From NORP240 sp965222175 (lineage in GTDB: Bacteria; Pseudomonadota; Gammaproteobacteria; Pseudomonadales; Pseudohongiellaceae): a stretch of DNA of 64,000 bases. The DNA is taken from positions 1,488,001 to 1,552,000 of the forward strand of contig OZ244938.1 of the NCBI GenBank assembly GCA_965222175.1, read 5' to 3'. Position numbers and translations under genes: made by a program. Shown piece by piece: positions 8,874 to 16,738 of the stretch; position 1 is the first letter of the stretch; every line of letters starts with the position of its first letter. Below the pieces are notes generated by a model that was not told the origin of the DNA, did no database searches, and saw nothing but the letters and a program-made list of their open reading frames with translations.

Positions 8874-10009
8874 CCAATAAAGGAAGCCTGCTGGTGCTGC
8901 GCCTCCGGCTGCTGATGCTGGCGGTGTTCATGGTGGGCATCACGTTCTACCTGGCCGGTCCGCGTTCCGCATTCCTGCTGCTGGTGGGCCTGGGCTTCGG
9001 CCTGGTCCTGGAAGGGTTTCGTTTCGGCTTTGCCGGGCCCTGGCGGGTGGCGGTGACGGAGCGTGATGTCCGCGGGCTGCTGGCCCAGCTGCTGGCCATC
9101 GGCCTGACCGCCGCGGCGGTATTTCCGCTGCTGGCTGCCCGTCCGGACGAGCTCTCCGGCGCCTTTGCGCCGGTGGGTCTGGCCATGGTTGGCGGCGCCT
9201 TTGTGTTCGGCATGGCCATGCAGCTGGTGCTGGGCTGTGGCTCCGGCACCCTGGTGAATGCCGGCAGCGGCAATGTTGTCTCCCTGGTGGCGCTGACCGG
9301 TTTCATCTTCGGCAGTTTCGCCGGGTCCCTGCACCTGGGCTGGTGGACCGGCCTGGGCACCCTGCCGTTGCTGACCCTGCAAGACCTGTTCGGCGCCGGT
9401 GGCGGACTGGCGGTCACCCTGGCGGGCCTGGCGGGCATCGCGGCCCTGGCACTGGGCTGGTCGAGTCCCGGCAGGCGCAAGCCGCCGCCGCGATTGCTGA
9501 TTGCCGCGTTGTTGCTGGCCCTGCTGGCCATTCTGAACCTGGTGATTGCCGGGCAGTCCTGGGGCGTGGTTTACGGGCTGGGTCTGTGGGGTGCCAAGAT
9601 CGTGCAGCTGGGCGGGGTGGACCTGGCGGAGTCGGTATTCTGGTCGAACCCGGTTCATGCCGAGCGGCTTGCCCAGAGCGTACTCACCGACGTGACCTCG
9701 CTGACCAATATCGGCCTGATCGCCGGGGCCTTTCTGATCATGCGCTGGCGGCATACCGCCGATCCCCAGGCGGCCAGCCTGCAGCCGGGCAGCTGGCTGG
9801 TCATTGTCCTGGCAGGTCTGGTGCTGGGTTACAGCTCCCGGGTGGCTTTCGGCTGCAACGTCGGCGCCTTTTTCAGCGGTATCGCCACCGGCAGTGTTCA
9901 TGGCTGGGTGTGGTTCGTAGCCGCCTTCGCCGGTTCCTCCCTGGGCGTGCGCCTGCGGCCACTGCTGTTGCACCAGCAGCGGCCACGTCTGGAGGTGGGA
10001 ATCCCATGA
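8870..10009 (+). CDS. YeeE/YedE family sulfur (thiosulfate) transporter
   Basis: A 379-residue very hydrophobic protein with around nine to ten helices and two half-repeats. Each half has a short Cys motif on a re-entrant loop: LGCGSGTL in the first and FGCNVGAFFSGIATGSVHGW in the second. Both are the hallmark of YeeE/YedE (TsuA-like) carriers, which pass thiosulfate through the membrane via conserved cysteines. Its ATG overlaps the stop of the rhodanese gene (ATGA) and its own stop overlaps the next small gene the same way. The frame is open some 440 bases further upstream, but that part only shadows the rhodanese gene and is rejected. Confidence 0.9.
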   Translation: MTNKGSLLVLRLRLLMLAVFMVGITFYLAGPRSAFLLLVGLGFGLVLEGFRFGFAGPWRVAVTERDVRGLLAQLLAIGLTAAAVFPLLAARPDELSGAFAPVGLAMVGGAFVFGMAMQLVLGCGSGTLVNAGSGNVVSLVALTGFIFGSFAGSLHLGWWTGLGTLPLLTLQDLFGAGGGLAVTLAGLAGIAALALGWSSPGRRKPPPRLLIAALLLALLAILNLVIAGQSWGVVYGLGLWGAKIVQLGGVDLAESVFWSNPVHAERLAQSVLTDVTSLTNIGLIAGAFLIMRWRHTADPQAASLQPGSWLVIVLAGLVLGYSSRVAFGCNVGAFFSGIATGSVHGWVWFVAAFAGSSLGVRLRPLLLHQQRPRLEVGIP

Positions 10010-10200
10010 GCGGGGAAGCACGTCTGCCCGGGCGGGCGAGCAGCGGCAGGCTGGTGCTGCTGGCCATCGCCCTGTTCGTGGTCATCGATCTGCTCAGTGC
10101 CGAGACCATCGATCCCTATGCGGCGCCGTATCCCACGGCGCTGGGGTCGGGGCAGGTACCTTCCGGGGCCCATTGCACCAACGTATCGGCTATTGATTGA
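10006..10200 (+). CDS. 64-residue small membrane protein of the sulfur operon
   Basis: A short gene whose ATG overlaps the YeeE stop (ATGA). The product has a basic N-terminus (MSGEARLPGRASSGR), one transmembrane segment (LVLLAIALFVVIDLL) and a short outside tail ending GSGQVPSGAHCTNVSAID, with a single Cys. The perfect coupling to yeeE and the strong terminator behind it support a real gene. The lone Cys near the C-terminus, placed on the periplasmic side by the positive-inside rule, could take part in sulfur transfer; this is inference. No family is recognised. Confidence 0.65.
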   Translation: MSGEARLPGRASSGRLVLLAIALFVVIDLLSAETIDPYAAPYPTALGSGQVPSGAHCTNVSAID

Positions 10201-10314
10201 TTAATAGGCTGTTAGCGTGAAGCAAAGCGGGTCCGGTTGGCGCTGTAACAACTATGCCCTGGCTTTGCTGTCCCACACAATTCCAGGGCTTTAACAATCA
10301 TGCCCTGAAAAAAG

Positions 10315-10343
10315 AAAAGGCCTGCCGCTATGGCAGGCCTTTT
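10315..10343. terminator. Strong bidirectional terminator
   Basis: AAAAGGCCTGCC and GGCAGGCCTTTT form a perfect 12-pair stem with a five-base loop. A-run and T-run flank it, so it can stop transcription from the sulfur operon (plus strand) and from the PEP-CTERM gene (minus strand). Confidence 0.92.
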
Positions 10344-10388
10344 CCTTTTGCTGACGGCGGCCACTGGGTGACCGCAGCGATACCTAGC

Positions 10389-11219
10389 TCAGGCAACTAC
10401 CCGTCGTCGCCTGGCGAGGCCAAGGCCCAGCAAGCCTATGCCGAAGAGGCCAAGCATGCCGGGTTCTGGAACACTGGGGGGAGGTGGGGGAGGCGGAGGT
10501 GCCAGTTCGGTTTCCAGTTTCTCTTCCAGGACGCCCTGAAAGGCTGAGAAATCGGTCGCAGTCAGAAAGAAGCCACCGCCCGCGGTTGTGAAGTCATCGA
10601 GGAACGTCGTATCCACACCACCCACTCCGATGGCATTAACCGTGATGCCTGCTGCGTTGGCGTTGGATGCTGCGGTGATCGCCTCGGCCCGCACCTCAGG
10701 ACTGGGGGCTCCCGCGTCAGCATCTGGAGGTGGAATAGTGGGCACACCATCAGTGGAGATATCGATAACCTGCCTGTCCCCGGACACGCCGTTGTTCTGA
10801 ATCGACGCCACCGCCGTGTCCGTCGCCAGCCCGGTGCTGGTGGTAAAGTTATCCGCTGCGAAGAAGCCCAGTGCGACGCGATCGCTGGCTCCACCGACTA
10901 CGGCGTTGCCAAATGCAGTGGCCGAGGCATTGTCGGTAATGGATGTGAACGGCACGACTTCGAGGGCCGTCGAGGAGAAGACGATAAAATTGGCCCACAG
11001 GACATCGCCGGGATTCAGGTAGGTATCGAAAAAACTCCCACTGCCGAAAATTGAGCCGTAAGCGCCGACCTGCAGCGCGTAGTCAGCATTTACTATACTG
11101 GTCGACGCGTCCACCACCAGCGACAGCTCAATGACATCCGCATTGGACTTCAGCGGCGCCAACCCGATAAAGGCCAGCAGTGAAGCCAGCATAACGCCCT
11201 TCAATAATTTAAGTTTCAT
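10389..11219 (-). CDS. von Willebrand A-like (DUF1194-type) protein with PEP-CTERM sorting signal
   Basis: A 276-residue secreted protein. A signal peptide (KLLKGVMLASLLAFIGLAPLKSNA) is followed by a vWA-like domain beginning VIELSLVVDASTSI, with the metal-site pattern D-x-S-x-S, and later VIDISTDGVP and AGITVNAIGVGG. A proline run precedes the sorting tail VPEPGMLGLFGIGLLGLGLA plus a RRRR end: the PEP motif, a hydrophobic helix and a basic tail recognised by exosortase. Such proteins are anchored in, or released to, the outer surface or biofilm matrix. No exosortase gene is in this window. GGGAGG lies seven bases before the ATG, and a sigma-54 promoter lies just upstream. Confidence 0.88.
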   Translation of the reverse strand: MKLKLLKGVMLASLLAFIGLAPLKSNADVIELSLVVDASTSIVNADYALQVGAYGSIFGSGSFFDTYLNPGDVLWANFIVFSSTALEVVPFTSITDNASATAFGNAVVGGASDRVALGFFAADNFTTSTGLATDTAVASIQNNGVSGDRQVIDISTDGVPTIPPPDADAGAPSPEVRAEAITAASNANAAGITVNAIGVGGVDTTFLDDFTTAGGGFFLTATDFSAFQGVLEEKLETELAPPPPPPPPSVPEPGMLGLFGIGLLGLGLARRRRVVA

Positions 11220-11263
11220 TTTTTGACCTCCCTTCCAGGGAATGTAATAAGTGGAGTTATTGC

Positions 11264-11280
11264 AGCAAATTTAGTGCCAA
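11264..11280 (-). promoter_or_regulatory. Sigma-54 promoter of the PEP-CTERM gene
   Basis: On the minus strand the sequence reads TTGGCAC, then TAAAT, then TTGCT. This is a full match to the -24/-12 consensus TGGCAC-N5-TTGCW with correct spacing. Transcription would start near 11252, about 33 bases before the ATG, leaving room for the GGGAGG ribosome-binding site. PEP-CTERM genes are known to be driven by RpoN with the PrsK/PrsR regulators in several species. Confidence 0.8.
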
Positions 11281-11516
11281 TAAAATTATCTTAATAAATC
11301 AATAGGTTAAAATAAGGGTTTGGCCGCTCTGTAAAAATTTCCGACAAATGACGAATAGAAGGGGGAAAGTTGTAAAGTAAGCTGACAGTTCCGCATGCCG
11401 TCAGCAGGAACGGCCGGTATAATCGAACGATCGGTCGGTCTAAACCTGCGGTTCAGAAAGTGACGTTCTGTAAGGGCGGCAATTAACCGGTCGCTCAGAA
11501 CATCTGTTGCAGGTGC

Positions 11517-11597
11517 GACCAGCAAGTATGCGCTCTGTGCGTGATGCGTTGCGGTGGCTCCAGACGAGCTTCCGCAGAGCGTTTCCATAACTGACTG
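11517..11597 (-). repeat. Repeat F1, copy F (partial, degenerate, inverted)
   Basis: GCGTTGCGGTGGCTCC, CTTCCGCAGAGCG and TTCCATAACTGACTGG align with the reverse complement of F1 copy C (GCCTTGCAGTAGTGCC, CTCCCGCAGAGCA, TTCGATAATTGACAGG). It directly abuts F2, the same arrangement as at 49.1 kb. Confidence 0.6.
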
Positions 11598-11737
11598 GCA
11601 GGTGTAAAACTACAGCGCTTGCTGATAATTCATTGAGTACTGTCTTAGAATGCGCATTTACCCTGGGAAGAACTGTACTTCTGATTGACAGTTTTCGCCT
11701 CTTCCTGACTGTGTTCATGATGTTTTTCGACAGCCTG
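11598..11737 (+). repeat. Repeat F2, degenerate full-length copy
   Basis: About 140 bases that align end to end with the intact F2 element at 50.4 kb: GCAGGTGTAAAACTACAG and GCGCTTGCTGATAATTC at the left, AATGCGCATTTACCCTGGG in the middle, and TTTTTCGACAGCCTG at the right end. The central palindrome and the left terminal repeat have decayed. Confidence 0.75.
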
Positions 11738-12146
11738 ATAATAAAGGATTCCCAAACAACAAGTGCAAACCGTGGATTGAGATATTCTGACGACAGGTGC
11801 TTACTGCCAGGGTCTGAACCCGGTCATCAAGTCTGGACGCCAGCTTCTTTCGCCACCATGCCGTCTTTGCCACGGCTAAATGGTTGGGTGGCTATGCTGT
11901 CGTTAATCGCCCGGACGGTAATCAGCAGAAAATCCTTTCGGTTTTCCAATCCGGCGAACGCGGGTTCGATAGCCATTTCGCCCCGGTGTAATTCGCGTAT
12001 ACTGTCTGGACGCAATAGCACACCCCATTCGCCGGACTGATCCTGTGACCTAGTCAGACAGTGGCTCGGACTGATCTGAAAGGTTGGCGGGGCAGGTTCC
12101 GGCTCTTTTTCGGTCCGGCCAATTTAACCTAATCGGCAACTACACA

Positions 12147-14261
12147 ATGATAAAGCCTGGCTTCAGTATCAAACTTGTTCGTTTCGGTTTCTTCCTGCTT
12201 TCCCTGCTATTCACCCTGACGCTTTCTGCCCAGCCTCTTTATGAATACCGCACTTTACTTGAAATCGGTGAACTGGAGGATGTCTCACCCGTCGACAACA
12301 TCGATGAGGTGGTTATCGAATGGCACACCACCGAATATCCCGGCGACGTTGCTGCCGACGACCTGGAATACCTGAGGATCTGGTTTTATTCAGGCGTGAG
12401 TCTGCTGGGCCAGGATACCGTGATCGTCGACGGCGTGATTCAACCAATAGACGGGGTGACCAGGACTGCGGCGGATGTGTCCTTCGATTTTCACCGCAGT
12501 GACAACCTGCTGTGGCAGATCAGGAACGCCCTGGATGCCACCATGGAACAGGTATATGACCTGCACTATCAGATCCAGGACAACCTGGCCTTTCCCATCG
12601 ACAACGAGGTATGGATTGCCAGCTTTGAATTCGGTGAACCGCTGGATTTCGCGATTTCCGAAGTAGTCTCCCAGCAGACCACGCTGCTGCGCATCAGCAA
12701 TCAGCCGCAGCCGGACGTCACGGTATCGCTGAGTTCCAGCCTTCTCACCGTGGACGAACAGGTGGGCGATGTCCAGGTAACCGCGTCCCTGAGCAGCGAG
12801 ACCGATACCTGGGTGAAGGTGGATTACGACCTGGTCAGCGGTACGGCTGTTGCCGGTGAGGATTTCGTCGCCGCCTCCGGCACCATTACCATCGAGCCCG
12901 GGGAAACGACGCAGCAGATAGTCGTCAGCATAATTGATGACGATCTGCGGGAGCCGCCGCCGGACGAGACTTTTACCGTTGTGCTCAGCAATCCCGCCGC
13001 GGCGATACTGGGGAACAAGACCCGCACCATCGCCATCGTCGACAACGAGTACATGGAACCCACGGTGTTCGCCAATTTCACTGCTGCCTGGCTCAACCAG
13101 ACGGTTGACGAGGACGTGGGCACACTGCTGCTGGAAGTGGAATTGACCGGGACTGCGGCGGAGACCGTGATCCTGCGCTACACCGTCACCGGGCGAGGAG
13201 CCACGGCGGGCCAGGACTTTCCCGACTGCCAATGTCAATACCTGACAGCGACTATCCCCGTGAATCAGACCTCGGTAACAATTCCGCTGGATATTATCGA
13301 CGATACCGATGATGAATTTCTGGAAAGTATACTGGTGACGCTGACGGAAGTTGAATCACCGTTTGAAGTGGGCGTTGGCGAGAACAATGAGTCAAATATT
13401 CTTATAATCGACAATGACGAACCTGTTGTGGCGGGGGCTTCCACCGTGTCCTTTGAGCCGATTCCCCTGGAAGTAACGGAGGGAACCGCTGCGCTGTTCA
13501 TTCGTGCCGTCAGGGAAGGGGATCTGACCATGGCCGCCAGCGTGGATTTCCGCGTGGACCCGGGGACCGCCGCACCCGGCCTGGACTATGTCCTGGCCCA
13601 GGGGGCAGTCGGTACGCTGCAGTTTGCACCAGGCAACCAGGTGACAAGTCTGTTTGTACAGGTCGTCGACGATGCGTTTGCCGAGCCCGATGAGCACTTT
13701 ACCGTCACGCTGCTTAATCCCCAGGGCACGGAGATTGGTCAGGGTACCAAGCAGATTGCCATATTCGATGACGACAATGACAACCTGTATCCACCGGCGC
13801 TGCGAACCCTGCGGACCGACGGTGCCAATCCCGATGCCACGGTGTATGGCGGCGTGTCCACGGACCTGGGCAATTTCTATACCGAACAGGTATCGGTGGG
13901 GGAAAGTATAGGCATCTACGTGACCCTGGAACCGCGCCTGGCAGACCTGGGCAGGAACGCGCAGGTGGTGGTCGTGGTGCGGTCCGTGGGCAACCATGTG
14001 CAGATAACACCTGACGGTATCCTGCCGCTGGACGTCACTACCATCGGCGAGACGGTGCTGCAGCTGGTGCCGTTTGCCGAGGTTGCATTAACGGAAAGAG
14101 TGGACCTGAACCTGCTGCAGTTTCTGGGTGGGTCGCTGTCGCTGACTGCCGATGACCTGGGTCTCTATGAGATCTTCGTGGGCTATACCACCGACGACCT
14201 GGCCACCGGAATCTGGGCGTTCACCTACAATGACGAACCCATCCGGCTGGAAATCAGGTAG
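12147..14261 (+). CDS. Secreted Calx-beta repeat protein
   Basis: A 704-residue protein with a signal peptide (FGFFLLSLLFTLTLSAQP). The N-terminal region of about 190 residues is of unknown type. Three Calx-beta domains follow: one ending FTVVLSNPAAAILG…IAIVDNE, a second ending IIDDTDDEFLESILVTL…ILIIDNDEP, and a third ending AEPDEHFTVTLLNP…IAIFDDDND. Each has the family pattern of a G-T-A-x-x-G-x-D-Y/F strand and an acidic I-x-D-D turn that binds calcium. The last 150 residues form a separate beta-rich domain. The likely location is periplasm or cell surface; no sorting signal is seen. ATG at 12147 is chosen because the signal peptide begins there; the frame is open 21 codons upstream. Confidence 0.85.
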   Translation: MIKPGFSIKLVRFGFFLLSLLFTLTLSAQPLYEYRTLLEIGELEDVSPVDNIDEVVIEWHTTEYPGDVAADDLEYLRIWFYSGVSLLGQDTVIVDGVIQPIDGVTRTAADVSFDFHRSDNLLWQIRNALDATMEQVYDLHYQIQDNLAFPIDNEVWIASFEFGEPLDFAISEVVSQQTTLLRISNQPQPDVTVSLSSSLLTVDEQVGDVQVTASLSSETDTWVKVDYDLVSGTAVAGEDFVAASGTITIEPGETTQQIVVSIIDDDLREPPPDETFTVVLSNPAAAILGNKTRTIAIVDNEYMEPTVFANFTAAWLNQTVDEDVGTLLLEVELTGTAAETVILRYTVTGRGATAGQDFPDCQCQYLTATIPVNQTSVTIPLDIIDDTDDEFLESILVTLTEVESPFEVGVGENNESNILIIDNDEPVVAGASTVSFEPIPLEVTEGTAALFIRAVREGDLTMAASVDFRVDPGTAAPGLDYVLAQGAVGTLQFAPGNQVTSLFVQVVDDAFAEPDEHFTVTLLNPQGTEIGQGTKQIAIFDDDNDNLYPPALRTLRTDGANPDATVYGGVSTDLGNFYTEQVSVGESIGIYVTLEPRLADLGRNAQVVVVVRSVGNHVQITPDGILPLDVTTIGETVLQLVPFAEVALTERVDLNLLQFLGGSLSLTADDLGLYEIFVGYTTDDLATGIWAFTYNDEPIRLEIR

Positions 14262-14421
14262 CAGATCGAAAATTACAGGAATCCTTTTTGAAGATCTTGG
14301 AACAAAGGGGATGTTAATACCGGACTCCTGTCCAGTATCATCATGAAACCTCCGTATTCCGGAGGATTTATTGCTGCAAGGCGTCTCGATGCATGCCACT
14401 GGAACGCAGTGGAGAAATGAC

Positions 14422-15021
14422 ATGATTCAGGATATCGATTACCAGGCTGTTTTAGCCAGTCTTCCGGTTCGCAATCGTGATACCGTCATCCGTTTTCTAA
14501 CCGGACCGATGGTCGATATGTGGTGCAAAAAATACCTGGTTTCCTCGGCACCCACTGCCCATCTGTTGCGCTTTAAGGATTGTGGTTTCGAATATATTTT
14601 CGATCTTGCCTCCCATTCCCAATCCAGCGTCGACGAGAGCACTCCGGCGGACCGTGTGGTCGTGACTTTTGGCTATTCCGTGCCGACAAAAGCAGGTCGG
14701 GATAGTTCAAGAATGCGAAGTTTTATCGGGCCTTCATCACGATTGGGTTCCCAGACGGACAAAGGACATTTCATGAGTCACGCCAGTGGCGGCGGCCTCG
14801 ATGTTAATTTGTATCCCCAGCGCCGGGATTTCAATCAGAGACGAAAAGCAAACCCCCGCTCGTACGTCTATTACGATATGGAAAAACTGACCAGGGATGA
14901 ACCGGGAACTTTTTACTTCAATCGGCCGATTTACACAGACTACTCGTGGCGGCCCGCCCTAATTGAATTTGGCGTGGTGAAACCAGATGGCGAGTTGTGG
15001 CTCGAACGGTTCGAAAACTGA
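14422..15021 (+). CDS. Nuclease-like toxin-domain protein (DNA/RNA endonuclease fold suspected)
   Basis: A 199-residue protein. The centre carries TDKGHFMSHASGGGLDVN followed by LYPQRRDFNQRR. This is the D-(K/R)-G-H … G-G … N-x-x-P-Q … N arrangement of beta-beta-alpha metal nucleases of the DNA/RNA non-specific endonuclease and related polymorphic-toxin types; the His of DKGH would be the general base and the later Asn the metal ligand. It has no signal peptide and no PAAR or other delivery domain. The ATG at 14422 has GGAG at seven bases. A TTG at 14371 after a good GGAGG is the alternative and would add 17 residues. No immunity gene is adjacent on this strand. It is convergent with the amidase gene. 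Confidence 0.55.
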   Translation: MIQDIDYQAVLASLPVRNRDTVIRFLTGPMVDMWCKKYLVSSAPTAHLLRFKDCGFEYIFDLASHSQSSVDESTPADRVVVTFGYSVPTKAGRDSSRMRSFIGPSSRLGSQTDKGHFMSHASGGGLDVNLYPQRRDFNQRRKANPRSYVYYDMEKLTRDEPGTFYFNRPIYTDYSWRPALIEFGVVKPDGELWLERFEN

Positions 15022-15108
15022 TCAGAGCTAATTTTCGGGCTGGACCAAGGGGTTCGACCGCCGGATTACCTGATCTGCATTGCTCTATTGCCAGTGACTG
15101 GCTTTTTG

Positions 15109-15858
15109 TCAGGCAAAGTATTCGGTTAACCTGTTGAAGTCGCCGAATTTCAGTTCAGGCCACCGATACCCGTGTACCGCCCACTTGCTGAAATAGAAAT
15201 TGGAATACTTGACCCGGTCTCCCTGGTTGCCGCCCAGCAGGCGGACGTAATTCGGCGTCTGCCTGACCAGGAACCCGACGTGGTATCCAGTCGTCGAGCC
15301 CGTGGCCCGATCCGAGGACTGACCTTTTTTCTTGATTACCGTGATGGCTCCCCGCCGTGGCTCCCGCAAAGTGTTGCCCCAGTCCAGCCAGCTCTTGGCC
15401 AGCGCATTGTCGGTACCCTCGTGACCGCACTGATTCATCACCCAGTTCACGAAGGATGAACACCAGGCGGTCTCGTCCCTGTTGGCCCCGGCGATCCAGG
15501 TTTTTTTCAGCGTCGTGGTATGGTGATACTGGATTATTCGCTGATTGTGATTGCCGGGCAGGCTGTATTCATGAACCCCCAGTTCGCTGACAGCCACCTG
15601 TAGCCAGGGAACCTCGACGGAATCCGTGTTGACAACCTTCACGGCCTCCGGGAATTGTCCCAGGGCTCTCCAGGTTGCCGCACCGGCAATGCCGTCCACG
15701 GACAAACCGTGCTTTTTCTGGAACAGCCTGACAGCATCCGCTGTCTTCTGGCCGAATATTCCGTCAGGCTTTAATCTTGGCCTGGTGGTAGGCTCGGCGT
15801 TCAACAGCAGCTGCAATTGTCTTACCCGGTTTCCTCGATCATGCAGTTTCAGGGACAT
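15109..15858 (-). CDS. Peptidoglycan-binding NlpC/P60- or CHAP-like amidase, possible T6SS effector
   Basis: A 249-residue protein. Residues 5-66 are a PG_binding_1 domain (RGNRVRQLQLLLN … PDGIFGQKTADAVRLFQKKHGL … DGIAGAATWRAL). Residues 82-235 look like the TIGR02594 cysteine-peptidase group, with the Cys in ETAWCSSFVNWVMNQCG (C133), the His in TGYHVGFLV (H193) and LLGGNQGD (N211). It should cut peptidoglycan peptide bonds. It has no signal peptide, so it must be delivered by another route (T6SS or lysis). The gene overlaps by 10 bases the upstream gene for a small lipoprotein, a natural candidate for a periplasmic immunity protein. A phage endolysin origin is the alternative, but no other phage gene is near. 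Confidence 0.75.
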   Translation of the reverse strand: MSLKLHDRGNRVRQLQLLLNAEPTTRPRLKPDGIFGQKTADAVRLFQKKHGLSVDGIAGAATWRALGQFPEAVKVVNTDSVEVPWLQVAVSELGVHEYSLPGNHNQRIIQYHHTTTLKKTWIAGANRDETAWCSSFVNWVMNQCGHEGTDNALAKSWLDWGNTLREPRRGAITVIKKKGQSSDRATGSTTGYHVGFLVRQTPNYVRLLGGNQGDRVKYSNFYFSKWAVHGYRWPELKFGDFNRLTEYFA

Positions 15859-16325
15859 GGCAGTTTCTCCAGCAGGCAGGCGATTGCGCCTTCATTCAGA
15901 TAACCCCGGACAATCAACCACTGCCCGTCAACACGCTGTGCGACGAGGTTGCCCAGAAAGACTTCATCCTCGGTACTGTCGATATCATCGGGCGCCACCG
16001 TCTGGATATAAACGCGAAACGGTATCTCGTTCTCGTAAAGGCCTACGTCGGCCTCGAGAAGACTGACCAGAACCACGGACAGTTCGTCCCTCGAGGAAAT
16101 CTCTAAAGTCTCGTCCAGTTCGTCCTCAACAGTAAACGGGATGCTGACAAGGCCTGCCAGCGCAGGCAGGTCATGGTCCGCAGCGGCAGCCTGCAGGGTG
16201 GTGAGGAAACCTCCGAACGTAAGTCGGGCGGGGGCGGGGCCGGGCGTGGGGTTGTCCGGAGAGCACTGGACCAGGAACGCCAGCAATACCAGTGTTGGTG
16301 CGGTACTGCGAGAGAATCGGTACAT
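15849..16325 (-). CDS. Small lipoprotein, candidate immunity protein of the amidase
   Basis: A 158-residue protein with a lipoprotein signal (TLVLLAFLVQC, lipobox LVQC, then SPDNP), so it sits in the periplasm on a membrane. The mature part (from about residue 36) is an acidic alpha/beta domain with FTVEDELDETLEISSRDEL and VDGQWLIVRGYL; this WLIVRGY strand is reminiscent of NTF2-like folds, though no family is certain. It is the first gene of a two-gene operon and its end overlaps the amidase gene by 10 bases. Known T6SS amidase effectors have periplasmic immunity proteins encoded next to them; that this one plays that role is inferred from context only. Confidence 0.6.
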   Translation of the reverse strand: MYRFSRSTAPTLVLLAFLVQCSPDNPTPGPAPARLTFGGFLTTLQAAAADHDLPALAGLVSIPFTVEDELDETLEISSRDELSVVLVSLLEADVGLYENEIPFRVYIQTVAPDDIDSTEDEVFLGNLVAQRVDGQWLIVRGYLNEGAIACLLEKLPCP

Positions 16326-16738
16326 GAAGATTACCCCTGGAGCCGCACATTGTCCGCCTGTAGCTTACAACGTGGACTACTCGTATTTGCTTTCGATATT
16401 ATTTTTCTTTTTTGACTTGTTTTCCGTCAGCGTGGGGGTGTTCTGTGGGATGATAATCAATTCGACGCACTTTGCCCACAATCCGGCAATCACTGCATCG
16501 GTGGCTTTGCCTACCCGTTACCGGCTTACATCCGCTACGGAAACAGCGTCAGGCTGGTTTTCAGCACGCAGGTCGACGTCCATTTAGGGTGGCTGTAACG
16601 GCGCCGCTAACCGCTACGCCGTAGTCGGAGCTGGCGTGTCGGGAACAGGCAACAGGCCAGAAAGTCATTGATAATTGCGCCCGGGAAGTTGAAAATTACT
16701 GCAACCTGGGAGCCTGGCCCGTCATGGAATGGTGACAG
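16326..16738. other. Intergenic region with no recognised gene
   Basis: Some 410 bases upstream of both the lipoprotein gene (minus) and the FHA gene (plus). An open frame of 148 codons crosses it but is a continuation of an antisense frame and has no family features. A T-rich patch lies near 16400-16425. No repeat copy or convincing promoter was found. Confidence 0.5.

Larger units (their letters stand above)
11281..12146. other. Long gene-poor region holding degenerate repeats
   Basis: About 870 bases without a supportable gene. Several frames of 90 to 135 codons are open on both strands, but they run through copies of repeats F1 and F2 and match no family. The left end (11281-11340) is AT-rich. 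The part from 11740 to 12146 shows no recognised structure or promoter. Confidence 0.6.

Noticed and set aside
11307..12040. Several open frames of 90-135 codons between the PEP-CTERM and Calx-beta genes
   Set aside because: They read through degenerate F1/F2 repeats or have no start signal or family features.
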